This document shows, piece after piece, positions 35,301 through 44,158 of a stretch of DNA of 61,824 nt. Source of the DNA: Cyanobacteria bacterium REEB67 (lineage in GTDB: Bacteria > Cyanobacteriota > Vampirovibrionia > Obscuribacterales > Obscuribacteraceae). The notes under the pieces are model-generated. The model saw only the letters and a list, made by a program, of their open reading frames with translations, ran no database searches and was not told the origin of the DNA. Made by a program: the position numbers and the translations under genes. The stretch lies in NCBI GenBank assembly GCA_018971775.1, contig JAGXAB010000031.1:1-61824 (forward strand). Direction: 5' to 3'. The stretch's first letter is position 1; the number at the start of each line of letters is the position of its first letter.

Positions 35301-35955
35301 TAGTGAGCGATTGATCGAGCACCTCCCACTCTCCGGCCGAAACTTCCGACTTTTTCAAACGAGTCTGGGCTTCTTTCAGCTGCAGCAAAAGGGCATTGAT
35401 CGTCTGCGTCTGTCCAAGCGGACGGAAAAGCGCGTCTTCGCTCGCCGCTAAATTGTCAGTGATGCGATTGATGTCGCCAACACCGGCCCCGGCCGAAAAC
35501 AAAATCTGGCCGAGCTCGCCTTTACCGTTGAATAGTGCCTGCCCGCCGGCAATCAGACCAGCATGGTCGATGCCGAACATACTTTCGAAATGGCCCTGGG
35601 AGAGGCCGCCAAGATATTTGTGCAGGACCGATTCATCGAGGGTATCTTTGTCGGCGCGGTCCCGCAGGGCCTGCGATTTGCCCTTGCGCCTGACGATAGC
35701 GAGGGCACTGCCGTCGCTGTGGTGCAGCTCACCGCCAATGCGCATATCCTTGGCCGCGTGGATAAAATCGTCAGCCGAGCGCGGCGGAATACCATAAAGC
35801 AATTGACGCAGGGCGCGAAGAGACGAGCTTTTGCCAGACTCGTTCGGTCCAAAGACGACATGCAGGCCATGCGTATCAGCGCTGCCGGCACTAAAATCAA
35901 GGCATTTATCGGTGAATGGTCCGAATTTTTTCAGGTCGAGTTTTTGAATTTTCAT
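32302..35955 (-). CDS. SbcC/YhaN-like ATPase with long coiled coil
   Basis: 1217 residues. The ABC-type head is split: N-terminal LKKFGPFTDK and Walker A VFGPNESGKSSSLRALRQLL, and C-terminal signature AMSEGTCDQAYLALRLASLE with Walker B PFIVDDILVNFDDGR. Between lie about 900 residues of coiled coil. Matches the YhaN-type AAA_27 group related to SbcC/Rad50, which pairs with a Mre11-like nuclease for DNA end processing. It starts three bases after the SbcD-like gene ends, so they form one operon. Confidence 0.85.
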   Translation of the reverse strand: MKIQKLDLKKFGPFTDKCLDFSAGSADTHGLHVVFGPNESGKSSSLRALRQLLYGIPPRSADDFIHAAKDMRIGGELHHSDGSALAIVRRKGKSQALRDRADKDTLDESVLHKYLGGLSQGHFESMFGIDHAGLIAGGQALFNGKGELGQILFSAGAGVGDINRITDNLAASEDALFRPLGQTQTINALLLQLKEAQTRLKKSEVSAGEWEVLDQSLTKSRAKKADIEQEISQKVQAKGKLERTKAALPLVAERLGLEKVLTALKTAQTILLPENFGDRSRELRLELKRGENEQDSLKRALTALDAELEPMQIPTALIDRAVVIEDLQQKLGSHLKAMSDRSTNVVVGLTEHENNMRAALKNLGHPPDLDLCENLRITVAQKTLIRELAASKAAVEGKCEAARGRLELLNKNIATTEAELARLSDVAQPERLVKAIKRIEQKGAIEGQLKTAKMRCEAAVEQLSLSVKKLMISSSPLLADIAAARDWDKLESLAIPGAETIERFASDMDKYCRHFEQLQETGRALDDELQKVVQQLEQLRLEMDTPTEEDLAAARASREQGWQLVKGVWLSPPGSLADSLAAQAADYLVSTGTAGDADSEAVLAEAFETSVSKADNISDRLRRESTQIAKRASLMAEQTKLAQKRNEIGERLLKGENAQKALEESWVETWSRIAIKPLPPKEMRVWATNYNDALKQIKTVRETQVALQDIDGQVAESKAELLALLTELDGGDGSTKIAPAESLAALLERCQQIVAEVAAVRSERLTLGRDLEKLKFEQGKVEQDHSQALSALEAWKSEWAVAVIPLGQNGPVLPSQANAIIETLETLFANQTQAQQFANRLNGIDRDAANFKARVKEIVTLVAADLIDFPPEQAATELNARLSKARTNKERLELLTRQHEEKTAALLDWQSKMQECKNELDLMCTQASVSDYEALPQAADGSKRLRETQSAFSQNEKALLALSGGVALEPFVADVEAVDADNILPTIAQLQEEIDALSKTRGEYDEAIGRDKNELTRIDGGGMAAEAAEDIQTLMAKIASASEQYARVHIARALMKQCVARYREKNQSPVLKRASEVFESLTLGSFVGLREDYSDKGESILVGVRPDSTLVGLGAMSEGTCDQAYLALRLASLELYLQNHEPLPFIVDDILVNFDDGRSLAALSILVELSRRTQVIFFTHHAHLIDLATAKLAEDVLFVHDLTKGPERSLAGLLPGQ

Positions 35956-35958
35956 CGC

Positions 35959-37251
35959 TTATTTCGCCTGCGCCAGCTGATCGAGCAGCATGTCTTGCAC
36001 ATCGTTCAAAATATCCTTCAAAAAATCATCGTCCTGAAAGCCCAGTGATTTTTTCACCTCTTCTGGCAGCTTTCGCTCGAGATCGGCCAGTTCATCGCGC
36101 AATTCGGCGAGTCTTGCCCCGCCCTCTCGATACTCGGCAATCATTTGCATAAGCTCGCCGACCGGGCCTTCGGCCAAATTGAGGCTGGTAGCATCGACGG
36201 CGTCGGCAGGAGAGTCGTAGGCACCGCCAGCTAAACCAGCTGACTGAGGCGTAGTTTTGATTTTTACTTTCTCCACCCAGATGCGCTCGCGCGAGATGTC
36301 GGTGGCGACAGCGCGCACCTGGTTGATGAAATGTTCGAGACGAGAGCGCACGATAGCATCGGCAGCGCAAGCGCCGCTGATTTCAACGCGCACCGCCAGC
36401 GGTATCTCACCGGTGACGATGAGCAGTTTGCCAAGCTCGCTGGAAATAATCTGAATGACCTCATCTTCGCTCGCAGCACCGGTCACATCGATAAGACAAT
36501 GTTCCCAACGCAAGACACTGAGCTCGATCGCTTCGGCGCTGGCGCGGTTACGCTCATCGACAGTGACGAGCGTGCAACCTTTGGCACCGGTCTCGATAAT
36601 ATGCCTGCCCTGCAAATTGCCGGGGAAAATAATCAAAGGCTCTTCATTTAAAACTTCGCGTTTATGCACGTGCCCGAGTGCCCAGTAATCATAGCCTTTG
36701 CCGACCAACTCGTTAATTTTGCAGGGCGCGTAGGGTGCATGTCCCTCTTTACCGTCGGCGCAGGTGTGCAGGACGCCTATATTGAAGCGGTCGCGCTCGG
36801 CCTGCGGATAGGCAAGCGAGAGATTGTCGGTGACGGCCGTAGTCGAAAAACTCTGGCCATGGATGGCGACATGGCAGTCATCGATATAAAAAGTCTCGGG
36901 CTTTGCATCGGAAAAAACAAAGACGTTTTCGGGCATGGGCAGAGACTTGGTCACTTTATTGGTGGCATCGTGATTGCCTTTGACGATGTAAACCGGTATG
37001 GACTTTTCGCGCAGACGTGACATCTGGCGAGCGAAGAACAAACCGGTGTTGTAATCTTTCCAATCACCGTCAAAGAGATCGCCTGCGATGATCACGAAGG
37101 CGACACGCTTTTGCAAGGCAAGATCGACGAGCTTTTCCAGAGCGCGGCGCGTGGCTAGGCGTATTTCATCGACCGGCGCGCCTTCATAGCGCTCCAGGCC
37201 GCGCAGCGGGCTGTCTAAATGGATGTCGGCGGCGTGGATAAATTGAAACAT
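35959..37251 (-). CDS. SbcD/YhaO-like metallophosphoesterase
   Basis: 430 residues from ATG 37251, chosen because the enzyme domain starts directly with FQFIHAADIHLDSPL. Metal-binding motifs are present: D-x-H (ADIHLD), GDLFDG, GNHDA and a late GHVHKRE. This is the Mre11/SbcD fold: a Mn-dependent nuclease. The C-terminal part carries a capping region and a coiled coil (LAELRDELADLERKL). It forms an operon with the SbcC-like gene. Confidence 0.87.
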   Translation of the reverse strand: MFQFIHAADIHLDSPLRGLERYEGAPVDEIRLATRRALEKLVDLALQKRVAFVIIAGDLFDGDWKDYNTGLFFARQMSRLREKSIPVYIVKGNHDATNKVTKSLPMPENVFVFSDAKPETFYIDDCHVAIHGQSFSTTAVTDNLSLAYPQAERDRFNIGVLHTCADGKEGHAPYAPCKINELVGKGYDYWALGHVHKREVLNEEPLIIFPGNLQGRHIIETGAKGCTLVTVDERNRASAEAIELSVLRWEHCLIDVTGAASEDEVIQIISSELGKLLIVTGEIPLAVRVEISGACAADAIVRSRLEHFINQVRAVATDISRERIWVEKVKIKTTPQSAGLAGGAYDSPADAVDATSLNLAEGPVGELMQMIAEYREGGARLAELRDELADLERKLPEEVKKSLGFQDDDFLKDILNDVQDMLLDQLAQAK

Positions 37252-37509
37252 GCAAACACCGGCGCTCGGCATGGAGAAATCGTATGAAAAGTCAGACGCG
37301 AAAGATACTGCCAAAGATACAGCGAAAGTTACGTCTGTAGAGCCAATTATACCTTTTATAGCCGAGCCGCCGCCGCGTCGTTCGCATCATTGACAGGATT
37401 AAAGGAGCACTTTGCCACCGCTTTGCATATATACTAAATATCCGGCGCCTGAAATCAAGCACAGAATCAAAGATGGGATTAAACACTGGGCCAGAAACAG
37501 GATCAAGCA

Positions 37510-38259
37510 ATGGATCAAAGCCAATCATCTGCAGTTTTGACCGTGGCAGCGGCCACAGCCTGCCTGATCTTTACAACGCCGGCCTGGTCACAAGGAGCGG
37601 GCGCAGATCAAGTCCAGCAAGCTAAAACAACCCAAACACAAACACAGACACAGACACAAACAGAGAAGGTCGACCTCAGCAAAGAGTCGGACGACGAGCT
37701 CGACAAAGAAGAGCTGAAAAAAGCGATTGGTAAGAAGGGAAGCTGGTTCAATATATTGCGCCACGGCCCCTCATTCTGGAAGCTGAAATACTATTTTGCC
37801 GCTCAAAATGCCAAAGACTGCGAATTTTTCTACGGGCTGATCCAGGACAATCCGCTCATCGGCAGAGCCTCGATAGATTTTAATAATGCCAACGGCTGTA
37901 AATGCCACGGCGTCGCTCAGGTGACGCACTATCCACTCAAAGGCAGGGCGGTTGGCCAGCGCGGCTATATAAAAGTGAAATGCGAAGACGGACGCAAGAT
38001 GCACGGACACTTCACAACCACGTCGCTCACGACCGGTTTCGCGGACCTGGAAGACAACCTCGGCCATAAATACGAAGGCACTTTTGGCCACACCGCCGGC
38101 GAAGCTATTGTCAAAATCAATACCCTGCGACGCGAGCTTGGTTGCCCGGAAGTGACAGCCGAAGATGTCGAGATGAAAGTCAACGGCCAGGTGCTTAAAT
38201 TGCCGACAAAATCGAAGCCTGCCGCTAGCGAAAAATCGGCAAAGCCTGAAGGCCAATAA
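37510..38259 (+). CDS. Secreted hypothetical protein with TQ-repeat linker
   Basis: 249 residues with a signal peptide (SAVLTVAAATACLIFTTPAWS). A TQTQTQTQTQT stretch near residue 41-51 comes from a short ACACAG-type repeat in the DNA. A compact domain follows (FWKLKYYFAAQNAKDCEFFY, NNANGCKCHGVAQVTHY). No family recognised. Divergent from the SbcDC-like operon. Confidence 0.65.
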   Translation: MDQSQSSAVLTVAAATACLIFTTPAWSQGAGADQVQQAKTTQTQTQTQTQTEKVDLSKESDDELDKEELKKAIGKKGSWFNILRHGPSFWKLKYYFAAQNAKDCEFFYGLIQDNPLIGRASIDFNNANGCKCHGVAQVTHYPLKGRAVGQRGYIKVKCEDGRKMHGHFTTTSLTTGFADLEDNLGHKYEGTFGHTAGEAIVKINTLRRELGCPEVTAEDVEMKVNGQVLKLPTKSKPAASEKSAKPEGQ

Positions 38260-38279
38260 GATGGACGATCAGCTCGCCC

Positions 38280-39389
38280 TTACTGCACCATGGCCAGCCT
38301 TCTATCGGCATACCTGAGCTTCTTCAGCTTATCGGCATTTTTCGCAGTGATAAATTCGACGATTTCCTCGCAGTCGTTTGAGAGCATCAAGCTCTGATCA
38401 AACTTATTAGGCGCTTGCAGGGCGAGCTGTTGCACGAGAGGAAATACGGCCTTGCGATGCGCGTCTAAAGGCGCACCGGCGGCGGCGTCGGTGACCGGGT
38501 TGGGGTCCCAGAAATCGATGTCATAGAAAACCATCGGCGTAGCCGACATCTCACCGTCGCGGTAATAATTGTAAGAAGCGTTCTGAAAAATTTCCTGGAC
38601 GGTACCGGCCTCGCCTTTGCCAAAAATCAAGCCACCATTAGCGATACTAACGAGACCGTCCTCGCGCAGGCTATTGAAGAAATATTTGCCGGCCACCGTA
38701 GCGAACATATTAGGCGGCTCAGCACCATAAAACCAGGTTGGTATGCCGAGATTGGAGCTGCTCTCTTGCTCCGACCGTTCCCAATCGCCGAGCACCAGCT
38801 CGCGCACTTTGAGAGCCGCATCCAACCATTCGGCTTTTTCAAAACTCGAGCAGCCTTCCTTGCAGTTGGTGGTAACCCCGCCGTAAGTAGGTGCCTGACG
38901 CAGCAGATTGACCGCCTGCAAAAATTTATCGTCATCATATGGTGCCATAAAAGCGCCAAAATTAGCCGCTTCCATCAGCCCCGGTCCACCACCGGTCACG
39001 ATCATAAAGCCACGCCGACGCAGCTCACGGGCCATACGCGCTACGCGAGTGAAGGCAACGGCGGTGCGGGTGACGCTGTGCCCACCCATGAAGCCAATCG
39101 TTATTCGTCTGGTCGGATCGACAAAGTCGGCCACATGCTTATCCATGACGGTATCGTGGATGCGGGCAGCGACAGTTTCTTCACGATTGAGCATGCGAAT
39201 CTTGCCAGCGTCGTCGCGCGTCCACCTGTAGACCCTGGTATCAAATACGGTATCGAGCGATAAAGGATTGTCGACTTTATAACCGTCGTACAGATCTTTG
39301 ATCGTATAGAGACGCGGAGGCGGGCTAAAAAATGGCAGACTTTCACGACCGGGCATCTGCTCCAACCAGTTTTTCAAAACACCACTCAT
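38280..39389 (-). CDS. LOG-family Rossmann nucleotide-binding protein
   Basis: 369 residues. It has GFMGGHSVTRTAVAFTRVAR and GFMIVTGGGPGLMEAANFGA, typical of the LOG / lysine-decarboxylase-like fold. The catalytic PGGxGTxxE of cytokinin-activating LOG enzymes is altered to GKGEAGTVQE. The protein is longer than the usual 200 residues, with extra N- and C-terminal regions. It may hydrolyse a nucleotide monophosphate or have lost that activity. Confidence 0.75.
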   Translation of the reverse strand: MSGVLKNWLEQMPGRESLPFFSPPPRLYTIKDLYDGYKVDNPLSLDTVFDTRVYRWTRDDAGKIRMLNREETVAARIHDTVMDKHVADFVDPTRRITIGFMGGHSVTRTAVAFTRVARMARELRRRGFMIVTGGGPGLMEAANFGAFMAPYDDDKFLQAVNLLRQAPTYGGVTTNCKEGCSSFEKAEWLDAALKVRELVLGDWERSEQESSSNLGIPTWFYGAEPPNMFATVAGKYFFNSLREDGLVSIANGGLIFGKGEAGTVQEIFQNASYNYYRDGEMSATPMVFYDIDFWDPNPVTDAAAGAPLDAHRKAVFPLVQQLALQAPNKFDQSLMLSNDCEEIVEFITAKNADKLKKLRYADRRLAMVQ

Positions 39390-39496
39390 TTGCTTCCCCC
39401 GGACTTCCCGCTACTGATGCGACACTCTCCGATTTTGTATTCTGGGCTAATTTGCCGCTAAAAACAACCGTATTTTGCCATTCCGAGGGCCGCCAT

Positions 39497-39723
39497 ATGC
39501 ACATAACCACCAGCCCACATCCAGACGATATCGCAGACCTCAGGCTCTCCCTCGAGAGCAGCGCTATTTTCAACCAGCAGCGCATCTATCATCAGTGCAA
39601 ATGCTGTTCGAAAATACTTCTGGGTCTGAGCATCGGCTCATTGGCGGCTGCATTTTTGTCCTGGCGCTGGTCACCGACTGGCTGGTCGAAAAGATTGGTA
39701 TCAAATGGTTTAATCAGGAATAA
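39497..39723 (+). pseudogene. Small membrane protein, apparently frameshifted
   Basis: ATG 39497 with GAGGG seven bases upstream starts MHITTSPHPDDIADLRLS and a first hydrophobic stretch (CCSKILLGLSIGSLAAAF). A second frame then gives a natural end, GGCIFVLALVTDWLVEKIGI, with a stop at 39723. Joining them near 39645 gives a 75-residue protein with a CKCC motif and one hydrophobic hairpin. Function unknown. Confidence 0.35.
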
Positions 39724-39834
39724 GCCCATCCCCACAGGAAAAAGAGCCCATAACAACCACCGGGGCGCGGCAGGGCGTAGTCAAGGGAGCCATTCTCTGA
39801 TAAATTTAGGCCATGCCCCAGGAGAAGCAGAGAG

Positions 39835-40770
39835 ATGCCAAAGCATTCGGACAAATCAAATGTAATAAAATTTCCCCAGAGCAAAGATGGGGACAAAATC
39901 AAGTCTGGCCCCAAAGTGGCCAAGGAAGGCGGCGGCAGATCGCATGACGTGATGACCGACTATGATAAAGAACAACTGGCGCTGGAAAAGACCATCGAAG
40001 CCTGGGAGACCAGCGGCGCCGAACGCATCGCTCTGGCCAAGCAAGCTTTGAAAATAAATCCTGATTGCAGCAATGCCTATATGGCCCTGGCGTCGGAAGA
40101 AGAAAGTGGTGCTAAAAGCGTTGAGCTTTACCGCAAAGCTGTCACGGCAGCACAGAATAGTATCGGTGCCGATTGGGAGACGAAGTTCGAGGGGATTTTC
40201 TGGTTGGCCCAGGAATGCCGCCCCCTGCTCACCGCCATGGGCGCGCTGGCCATGGAGCTGCAGTGGGAAGACGAGCTGCAAGAGGCTCTCACCATTTATC
40301 GCAAATTGATGAAGCTCGATCCTGAAGACAATCAAGGGGCGCGCTATAAATTTGCCGGTTGCCTCTATGAAGCAAACCTGGACGAAGAACTCGAACAATT
40401 ATTGACCAAATACAACGATGATGTCGGCGCTTCTCTGCTCTACACCAAAGCACTGCATCTATTTAGAAAGAACGGCCCGGAAAAAGAAACGACCGAAGCC
40501 CTCCTTACCGCTTACCGGGCTAATAATTTCGTCCCGCTCTTCCTGGCCGAAGTGATGGAAGAGCCAGACGGTGAGCCTGGGTATTACACACCGGGCGGAC
40601 CTGACGAAGCCGCCGAATACGCAGAAGAAAATATGTATCTCTGGTATGAAACTGCCGGAGCCGACAAATTTATGGCCGACACCCTCGAGCCCCTGCTGCG
40701 CAAAACCTTCAAGGATCAAGAAATGGTGGATGATGCCATGGCCGAATTGCGCTCGGGAGACGAAAAATAG
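39835..40770 (+). CDS. ST7-like TPR protein, copy 1
   Basis: 311 residues. Pattern of the bacterial ST7-like family: YRKAVTAAQNSIG, a later CRPLLTAMGALAMELQWEDE, LTIYRKLMKLDPEDNQGARY and an ALLTAYRANNFVPLFL segment. The family is built of TPR helices and has no known activity. The N-terminal 50 residues are polar. Its stop is two bases before the next copy starts. Confidence 0.75.
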   Translation: MPKHSDKSNVIKFPQSKDGDKIKSGPKVAKEGGGRSHDVMTDYDKEQLALEKTIEAWETSGAERIALAKQALKINPDCSNAYMALASEEESGAKSVELYRKAVTAAQNSIGADWETKFEGIFWLAQECRPLLTAMGALAMELQWEDELQEALTIYRKLMKLDPEDNQGARYKFAGCLYEANLDEELEQLLTKYNDDVGASLLYTKALHLFRKNGPEKETTEALLTAYRANNFVPLFLAEVMEEPDGEPGYYTPGGPDEAAEYAEENMYLWYETAGADKFMADTLEPLLRKTFKDQEMVDDAMAELRSGDEK

Positions 40771-40772
40771 GT

Positions 40773-41597
40773 ATGCCAAAAGACGCTGCGAGCAAAGCTC
40801 GGTTGGCCGATGAAAAAGTCGCCCTCGCCCTCGAATCGAAGGGCAAGGAGCGCACCGAACTAGCCAATCAAGCCCTCGCCCTCGACGTCGACTGCGTCGA
40901 TGCCTACATGTTGCTCGCCACGAACGAAGGCAATGATGCCGATACATCGATTGCTTTTTACAAGCAAGCGGTAGAGGCAGCCAAAAACAATCTGCCCAAA
41001 AACTATGAAAAAAGATATGAGGGTCGCTTCTGGAAAGCGAGTGAGACTCGCCCTCTGATGCAAGCCATGGCATCGCTGGCGATGGCTCTACAAATGAACG
41101 GTGAGCTTGAAGAAGCACTGACTCTTTACCGTAAATTGATGCGAATCAATCCCGACGACAATCTCGGCATTCGCTACCAGTTTGCCGGATGTCTATTTGA
41201 AGCCAACCGCGACGAAGAGCTGGAAAAGCATCTCATTGACCACGGTGATGACCACAGCGCCTCCCTTTTATACACGCGCGCCCTGCTCCTCTTCCGCCGT
41301 CACGGCGCCAATAATCTGGCCACCCAGGCATTGTTGAAAGCCTATCAGGCAAATTTCTATGTACCGCTTTTTCTCTCAGACGTGGTCGAAATGCCGGATG
41401 AGCCGCCAATGTCCATCGGTTACGGCGACGATAGCGAAGCGATTGCCTACGTCATGGATTGCGACTATATGTGGGGCGGTACGCCGGGGGCAATGCGCTG
41501 GATGGCCGACATGCTCGAGCCGGTCCTGCGTCAGGAATACAAAGATAAAGAGCTGGTCGACGCCGCCCTCGAACAATTAAGATCGATGGGAGCCTAG
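40773..41597 (+). CDS. ST7-like TPR protein, copy 2
   Basis: 274 residues, paralog of 39835-40770 without its polar N-terminal stretch. Shared blocks include YKQAVEAAKNNLPKNYEKRY, ETRPLMQAMASLAMALQMNG, LTLYRKLMRINPDDNLGIRY and ALLKAYQANFYVPLFL. Coupled to copy 1, so a tandem duplication. Its stop overlaps the end of the lysine-rich small gene on the other strand. Confidence 0.75.
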   Translation: MPKDAASKARLADEKVALALESKGKERTELANQALALDVDCVDAYMLLATNEGNDADTSIAFYKQAVEAAKNNLPKNYEKRYEGRFWKASETRPLMQAMASLAMALQMNGELEEALTLYRKLMRINPDDNLGIRYQFAGCLFEANRDEELEKHLIDHGDDHSASLLYTRALLLFRRHGANNLATQALLKAYQANFYVPLFLSDVVEMPDEPPMSIGYGDDSEAIAYVMDCDYMWGGTPGAMRWMADMLEPVLRQEYKDKELVDAALEQLRSMGA

Positions 41598-41808
41598 CTG
41601 GCCTGACGCCTAGCGGTGGTTGCCTTAACGGTGACGTTTTTAGCCGGAGCTTTTCTGGCTAATTGTTTTTTTGACTGGACCTTGTTTGGCGGGCGCCCTT
41701 TTCGAAGTACTGGCCATCACGGCGCGGGCATCGTCGGCCAGAACGGCATCGGGCAGGTCTTTAGTCTCTTCTTCCTTAACGTGATGCTTGACGTGATGTT
41801 TGACCACT
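41594..41808 (-). pseudogene. Lysine/alanine-rich histone-tail-like protein, split at an A7 run
   Basis: From GTG 41808 the reverse strand reads MVKHHVKHHVKEEETKDLPD, then ADDARAVMASTSKRAPAK, and goes out of frame at an A7 run (T7 on the plus strand, 41666-41672). Reading six A restores ARKAPAKNVTVKATTARRQA and a stop at 41594. KAPAK and ARRQ motifs resemble histone H1-like tails (HctB or the AlgP tail type). Loss of one base in assembly, true decay or transcript slippage at A7 are all possible. No ribosome site is evident. Confidence 0.4.
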
Positions 41809-41848
41809 TCAGACAGAACTTTTCAAAAGCCAGCTGACTGACAATTGA

Positions 41849-42235
41849 TCAATCGCGCCAAGCTGGTCCCTGCCGATTGGCGACGACTTCGATTGGCGGG
41901 ATGATCACCGGCAAATTATTGTGGGTGATTGTCGCCTTGCTGCGATATCTAAAAGATTCATTGCCCGCTTCAGTAGTGCCGAGCATCGAAAGTAGTTTGT
42001 TCTGAGTGATTTTGGCAGTGACGGAATTTTCAGGCGCATTCACATTCACGTCCACATTCACATTCGCTTCTACTTGCCTTGATTTTTCCGAAACCGGATC
42101 AGATGGCAGCGCCTCCAGTGAAGACGGAAACATAAAGGCGTGTAAGCGCTCTTGCACGGCGCGAGCGGCATCACGGAGAGTGAGCGGCTTTCGCTCACTT
42201 CTAAAACGGTCCTTTGACATTATTGGTCTGATCAT
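41849..42235 (-). CDS. Hypothetical small protein
   Basis: 128 residues; the ATG at 42220 (MSKDRFRSERKPL) is a likely alternative start. A stretch of alternating Asn/Val (EANVNVDVNVNA) comes from a short repeat in the DNA. The C-terminus includes ATITHNNLPVIIPPIEVVAN. No signal peptide and no recognised domain. Confidence 0.45.
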   Translation of the reverse strand: MIRPIMSKDRFRSERKPLTLRDAARAVQERLHAFMFPSSLEALPSDPVSEKSRQVEANVNVDVNVNAPENSVTAKITQNKLLSMLGTTEAGNESFRYRSKATITHNNLPVIIPPIEVVANRQGPAWRD

Positions 42236-42428
42236 TATTTTCTTTATCCTCTCCCATCGAGCGCCCGTGAGTAGCTAATGCTGGCGAGCCATCTCTAAAA
42301 TCCGGCTGTATGCAACTGAAAGTAATTGGAAAAGTATTCGGGACTTCGCACCAATACTCAACACGATCAGATGACAAGATAAATACTACTGCTCCTTGCG
42401 GACGATAGCAAGGACAACTAATTTTCAA
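42201..42428 (-). CDS. Possible small Cys-containing protein
   Basis: 75 residues from a TTG at 42428: KISCPCYRPQGAVVFILSSD, later DRVEYWCEVPNTFPITFSC. It overlaps the start of the next gene by about 20 bases. Composition is protein-like but no ribosome site is clear. The rest of the 42236-42548 gap shows no other gene. Confidence 0.3.
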   Translation of the reverse strand: MKISCPCYRPQGAVVFILSSDRVEYWCEVPNTFPITFSCIQPDFRDGSPALATHGRSMGEDKENNDQTNNVKGPF

Positions 42429-42548
42429 AAAATGGGTTTAAAAACCAGCTGTCCCTGCTCACCTGTTACTTGCCGATCGGCCCCGGATCACAATTGTAAA
42501 ATGTCGGATCATAGGCTGTCCGAGCACAATTCGTCAGCGATTTTTTCC

Positions 42549-43640
42549 TTAGCGGGTGCGACCTTTGCCATGCAAACCGGAAGCGGTGTGTTTGCCACCA
42601 CCTCCCAACATAGCGATTTTTTCCTTAGCTTCTTTATCGCCCTGATCGGCAGCTCTGGCAAACCACTCTTTTGCCAGCTTTTCATTTTTCGGCAGAGTGC
42701 CGCCCTTTTCGTACATCAGGCCAATATTGTATTGAGCATCTCTAAAACCGCTGTCGGCAGCCTTTTTAAACCAGGTTAAAGCCTGATTTTCATCTTTGAC
42801 CACGCCGGCACCATTGAGATACATCAAGCCAAGATTGTATTCAGCTTCAAGAGAACCACCATCAGCGGCCTTGCTTATCCATTTGAAAGCCTTTTGCTGA
42901 TCTTTTTCAACACCGACTCCATCCAGATACATCGTGCCGAGATTGTATTCAGCGCCGACATAGCCCTTTTCGGCGAGCTTAGTGACGGTTTTGAAGGCTT
43001 TTTTCTTCTCATCGTCGGTCTTGCCGTCAAGATACATCAAGCACTGGTTGTATTGAGCATCGACCTGTCCCTGGTCGGCGGCGAGATTGAGATATTTCTC
43101 GCCTTCTTTGACGTCTTTTTTAGTGCCGTTGCCAAATAAATAGAGCATGCCGAGGTTGTACTGGGCATCCGGCTCACCTTTATCGGCAGAGGCTTTGAAG
43201 AGCTGGAACGCCTTGTCAAAGCTCTGCGGCACTCCGTCACCATTGGCGTACAAGAGACCGAGGTTATACATCGAATGCTTGCCGCCTTGATCGGCAGCTT
43301 TTTGAAACAGCTCGGCCGCCATCTTGTGATTTTGGGGCACGCCTTCGCCATCGAGATACATCAGCGCCAGGTGATATTGAGCCGCTTTCGACCCTTTCTC
43401 CGCCATCGGTCTGAGTATTGTCAGCGCACTGGTGTACTGCTTTTTGTCGAGATCATCCCAGACCTGCGTCAGTTCGGCGCGGCTCATCGCATCGCCCGCC
43501 ATCGGATCGGCTTGATCAGACAGATTGCCTGGATCGGCAGCCGATGCTGACTGATTGAAGACCAGACCGTTTAAGGATGCGGCGCAACAGGCAGCTGTTC
43601 CCAGAACTAGAGACCAGGCTAATAGACCTTTTCTGACCAT
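42549..43640 (-). CDS. Secreted Sel1-repeat protein
   Basis: 363 residues. Signal peptide (LLAWSLVLGTAACCAASLNG). About seven Sel1 repeats follow, each with the pattern AQYNLGLMYxxGxGVxxDxxKAxxWxxKAADxG; one unit is shortened (QCLMYLDGKTDDEKKKAFK). Sel1 proteins are solenoid scaffolds, here periplasmic. A Gly/His tail (GGGGKHTASGLHGKG) ends the protein. Confidence 0.85.
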   Translation of the reverse strand: MVRKGLLAWSLVLGTAACCAASLNGLVFNQSASAADPGNLSDQADPMAGDAMSRAELTQVWDDLDKKQYTSALTILRPMAEKGSKAAQYHLALMYLDGEGVPQNHKMAAELFQKAADQGGKHSMYNLGLLYANGDGVPQSFDKAFQLFKASADKGEPDAQYNLGMLYLFGNGTKKDVKEGEKYLNLAADQGQVDAQYNQCLMYLDGKTDDEKKKAFKTVTKLAEKGYVGAEYNLGTMYLDGVGVEKDQQKAFKWISKAADGGSLEAEYNLGLMYLNGAGVVKDENQALTWFKKAADSGFRDAQYNIGLMYEKGGTLPKNEKLAKEWFARAADQGDKEAKEKIAMLGGGGKHTASGLHGKGRTR

Positions 43641-43657
43641 GATTATTCGTCTCCAGT

Positions 43658-43963
43658 TTAATAGTAGTAGCCACGGTGGTGGTGATGGGAGGCGAGCAAA
43701 CCGACTGCAGCACCGGCGATAGCGCCGATACCGGCTCCGACGGCGACGTTGCGCACTGTGTTGCCCCGATAGCCGTAGCCATTGGCATAGCCATTGTAGC
43801 CACCGCCATAGGCGCCGTACGGGGCGTAACCGCGATAGCCGTAATTGTTATAGCCCGGATTTACATAATATGAATTTGGATTCCACTGAGCTAAAGCCGG
43901 CACGACGAAGCAAAAGCTCGCAAAAATAGCCGCCAGAAGACTCGAAATGAACTGCTTTGACAT
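43658..43963 (-). CDS. Secreted Tyr/Gly-rich protein with glycine zipper
   Basis: 101 residues from ATG 43963, chosen for GAGG upstream and the signal peptide (ISSLLAAIFASFCFVVPALA). The mature part is mostly Tyr, Gly and Asn (YNNYGYRGYAPYGAYGGGYN), then a glycine zipper (VGAGIGAIAGAAVGLLA) and a HHHH tail. Glycine-zipper proteins insert into or stiffen membranes; the role here is unknown. It sits 17 bases before the Sel1 gene. Confidence 0.7.
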   Translation of the reverse strand: MSKQFISSLLAAIFASFCFVVPALAQWNPNSYYVNPGYNNYGYRGYAPYGAYGGGYNGYANGYGYRGNTVRNVAVGAGIGAIAGAAVGLLASHHHHRGYYY

Positions 43964-44158
43964 GAAATAAGACCTCATAAACTGCGCCGCTGTGACGTCG
44001 CTGTCAGTACGACCGGCCCCGGCGCTGAAAGTTTCCGCCAATCATCGCTTGACTTGTAACGGTAACGCAAGAAAGGGGGAAACTACGCTTGGTGAACGGC
44101 GCCGGCCTGCCGATAATGCAGAAACAAGTAAGCAGAAGCGGACCCAGCGGAGAAGATC

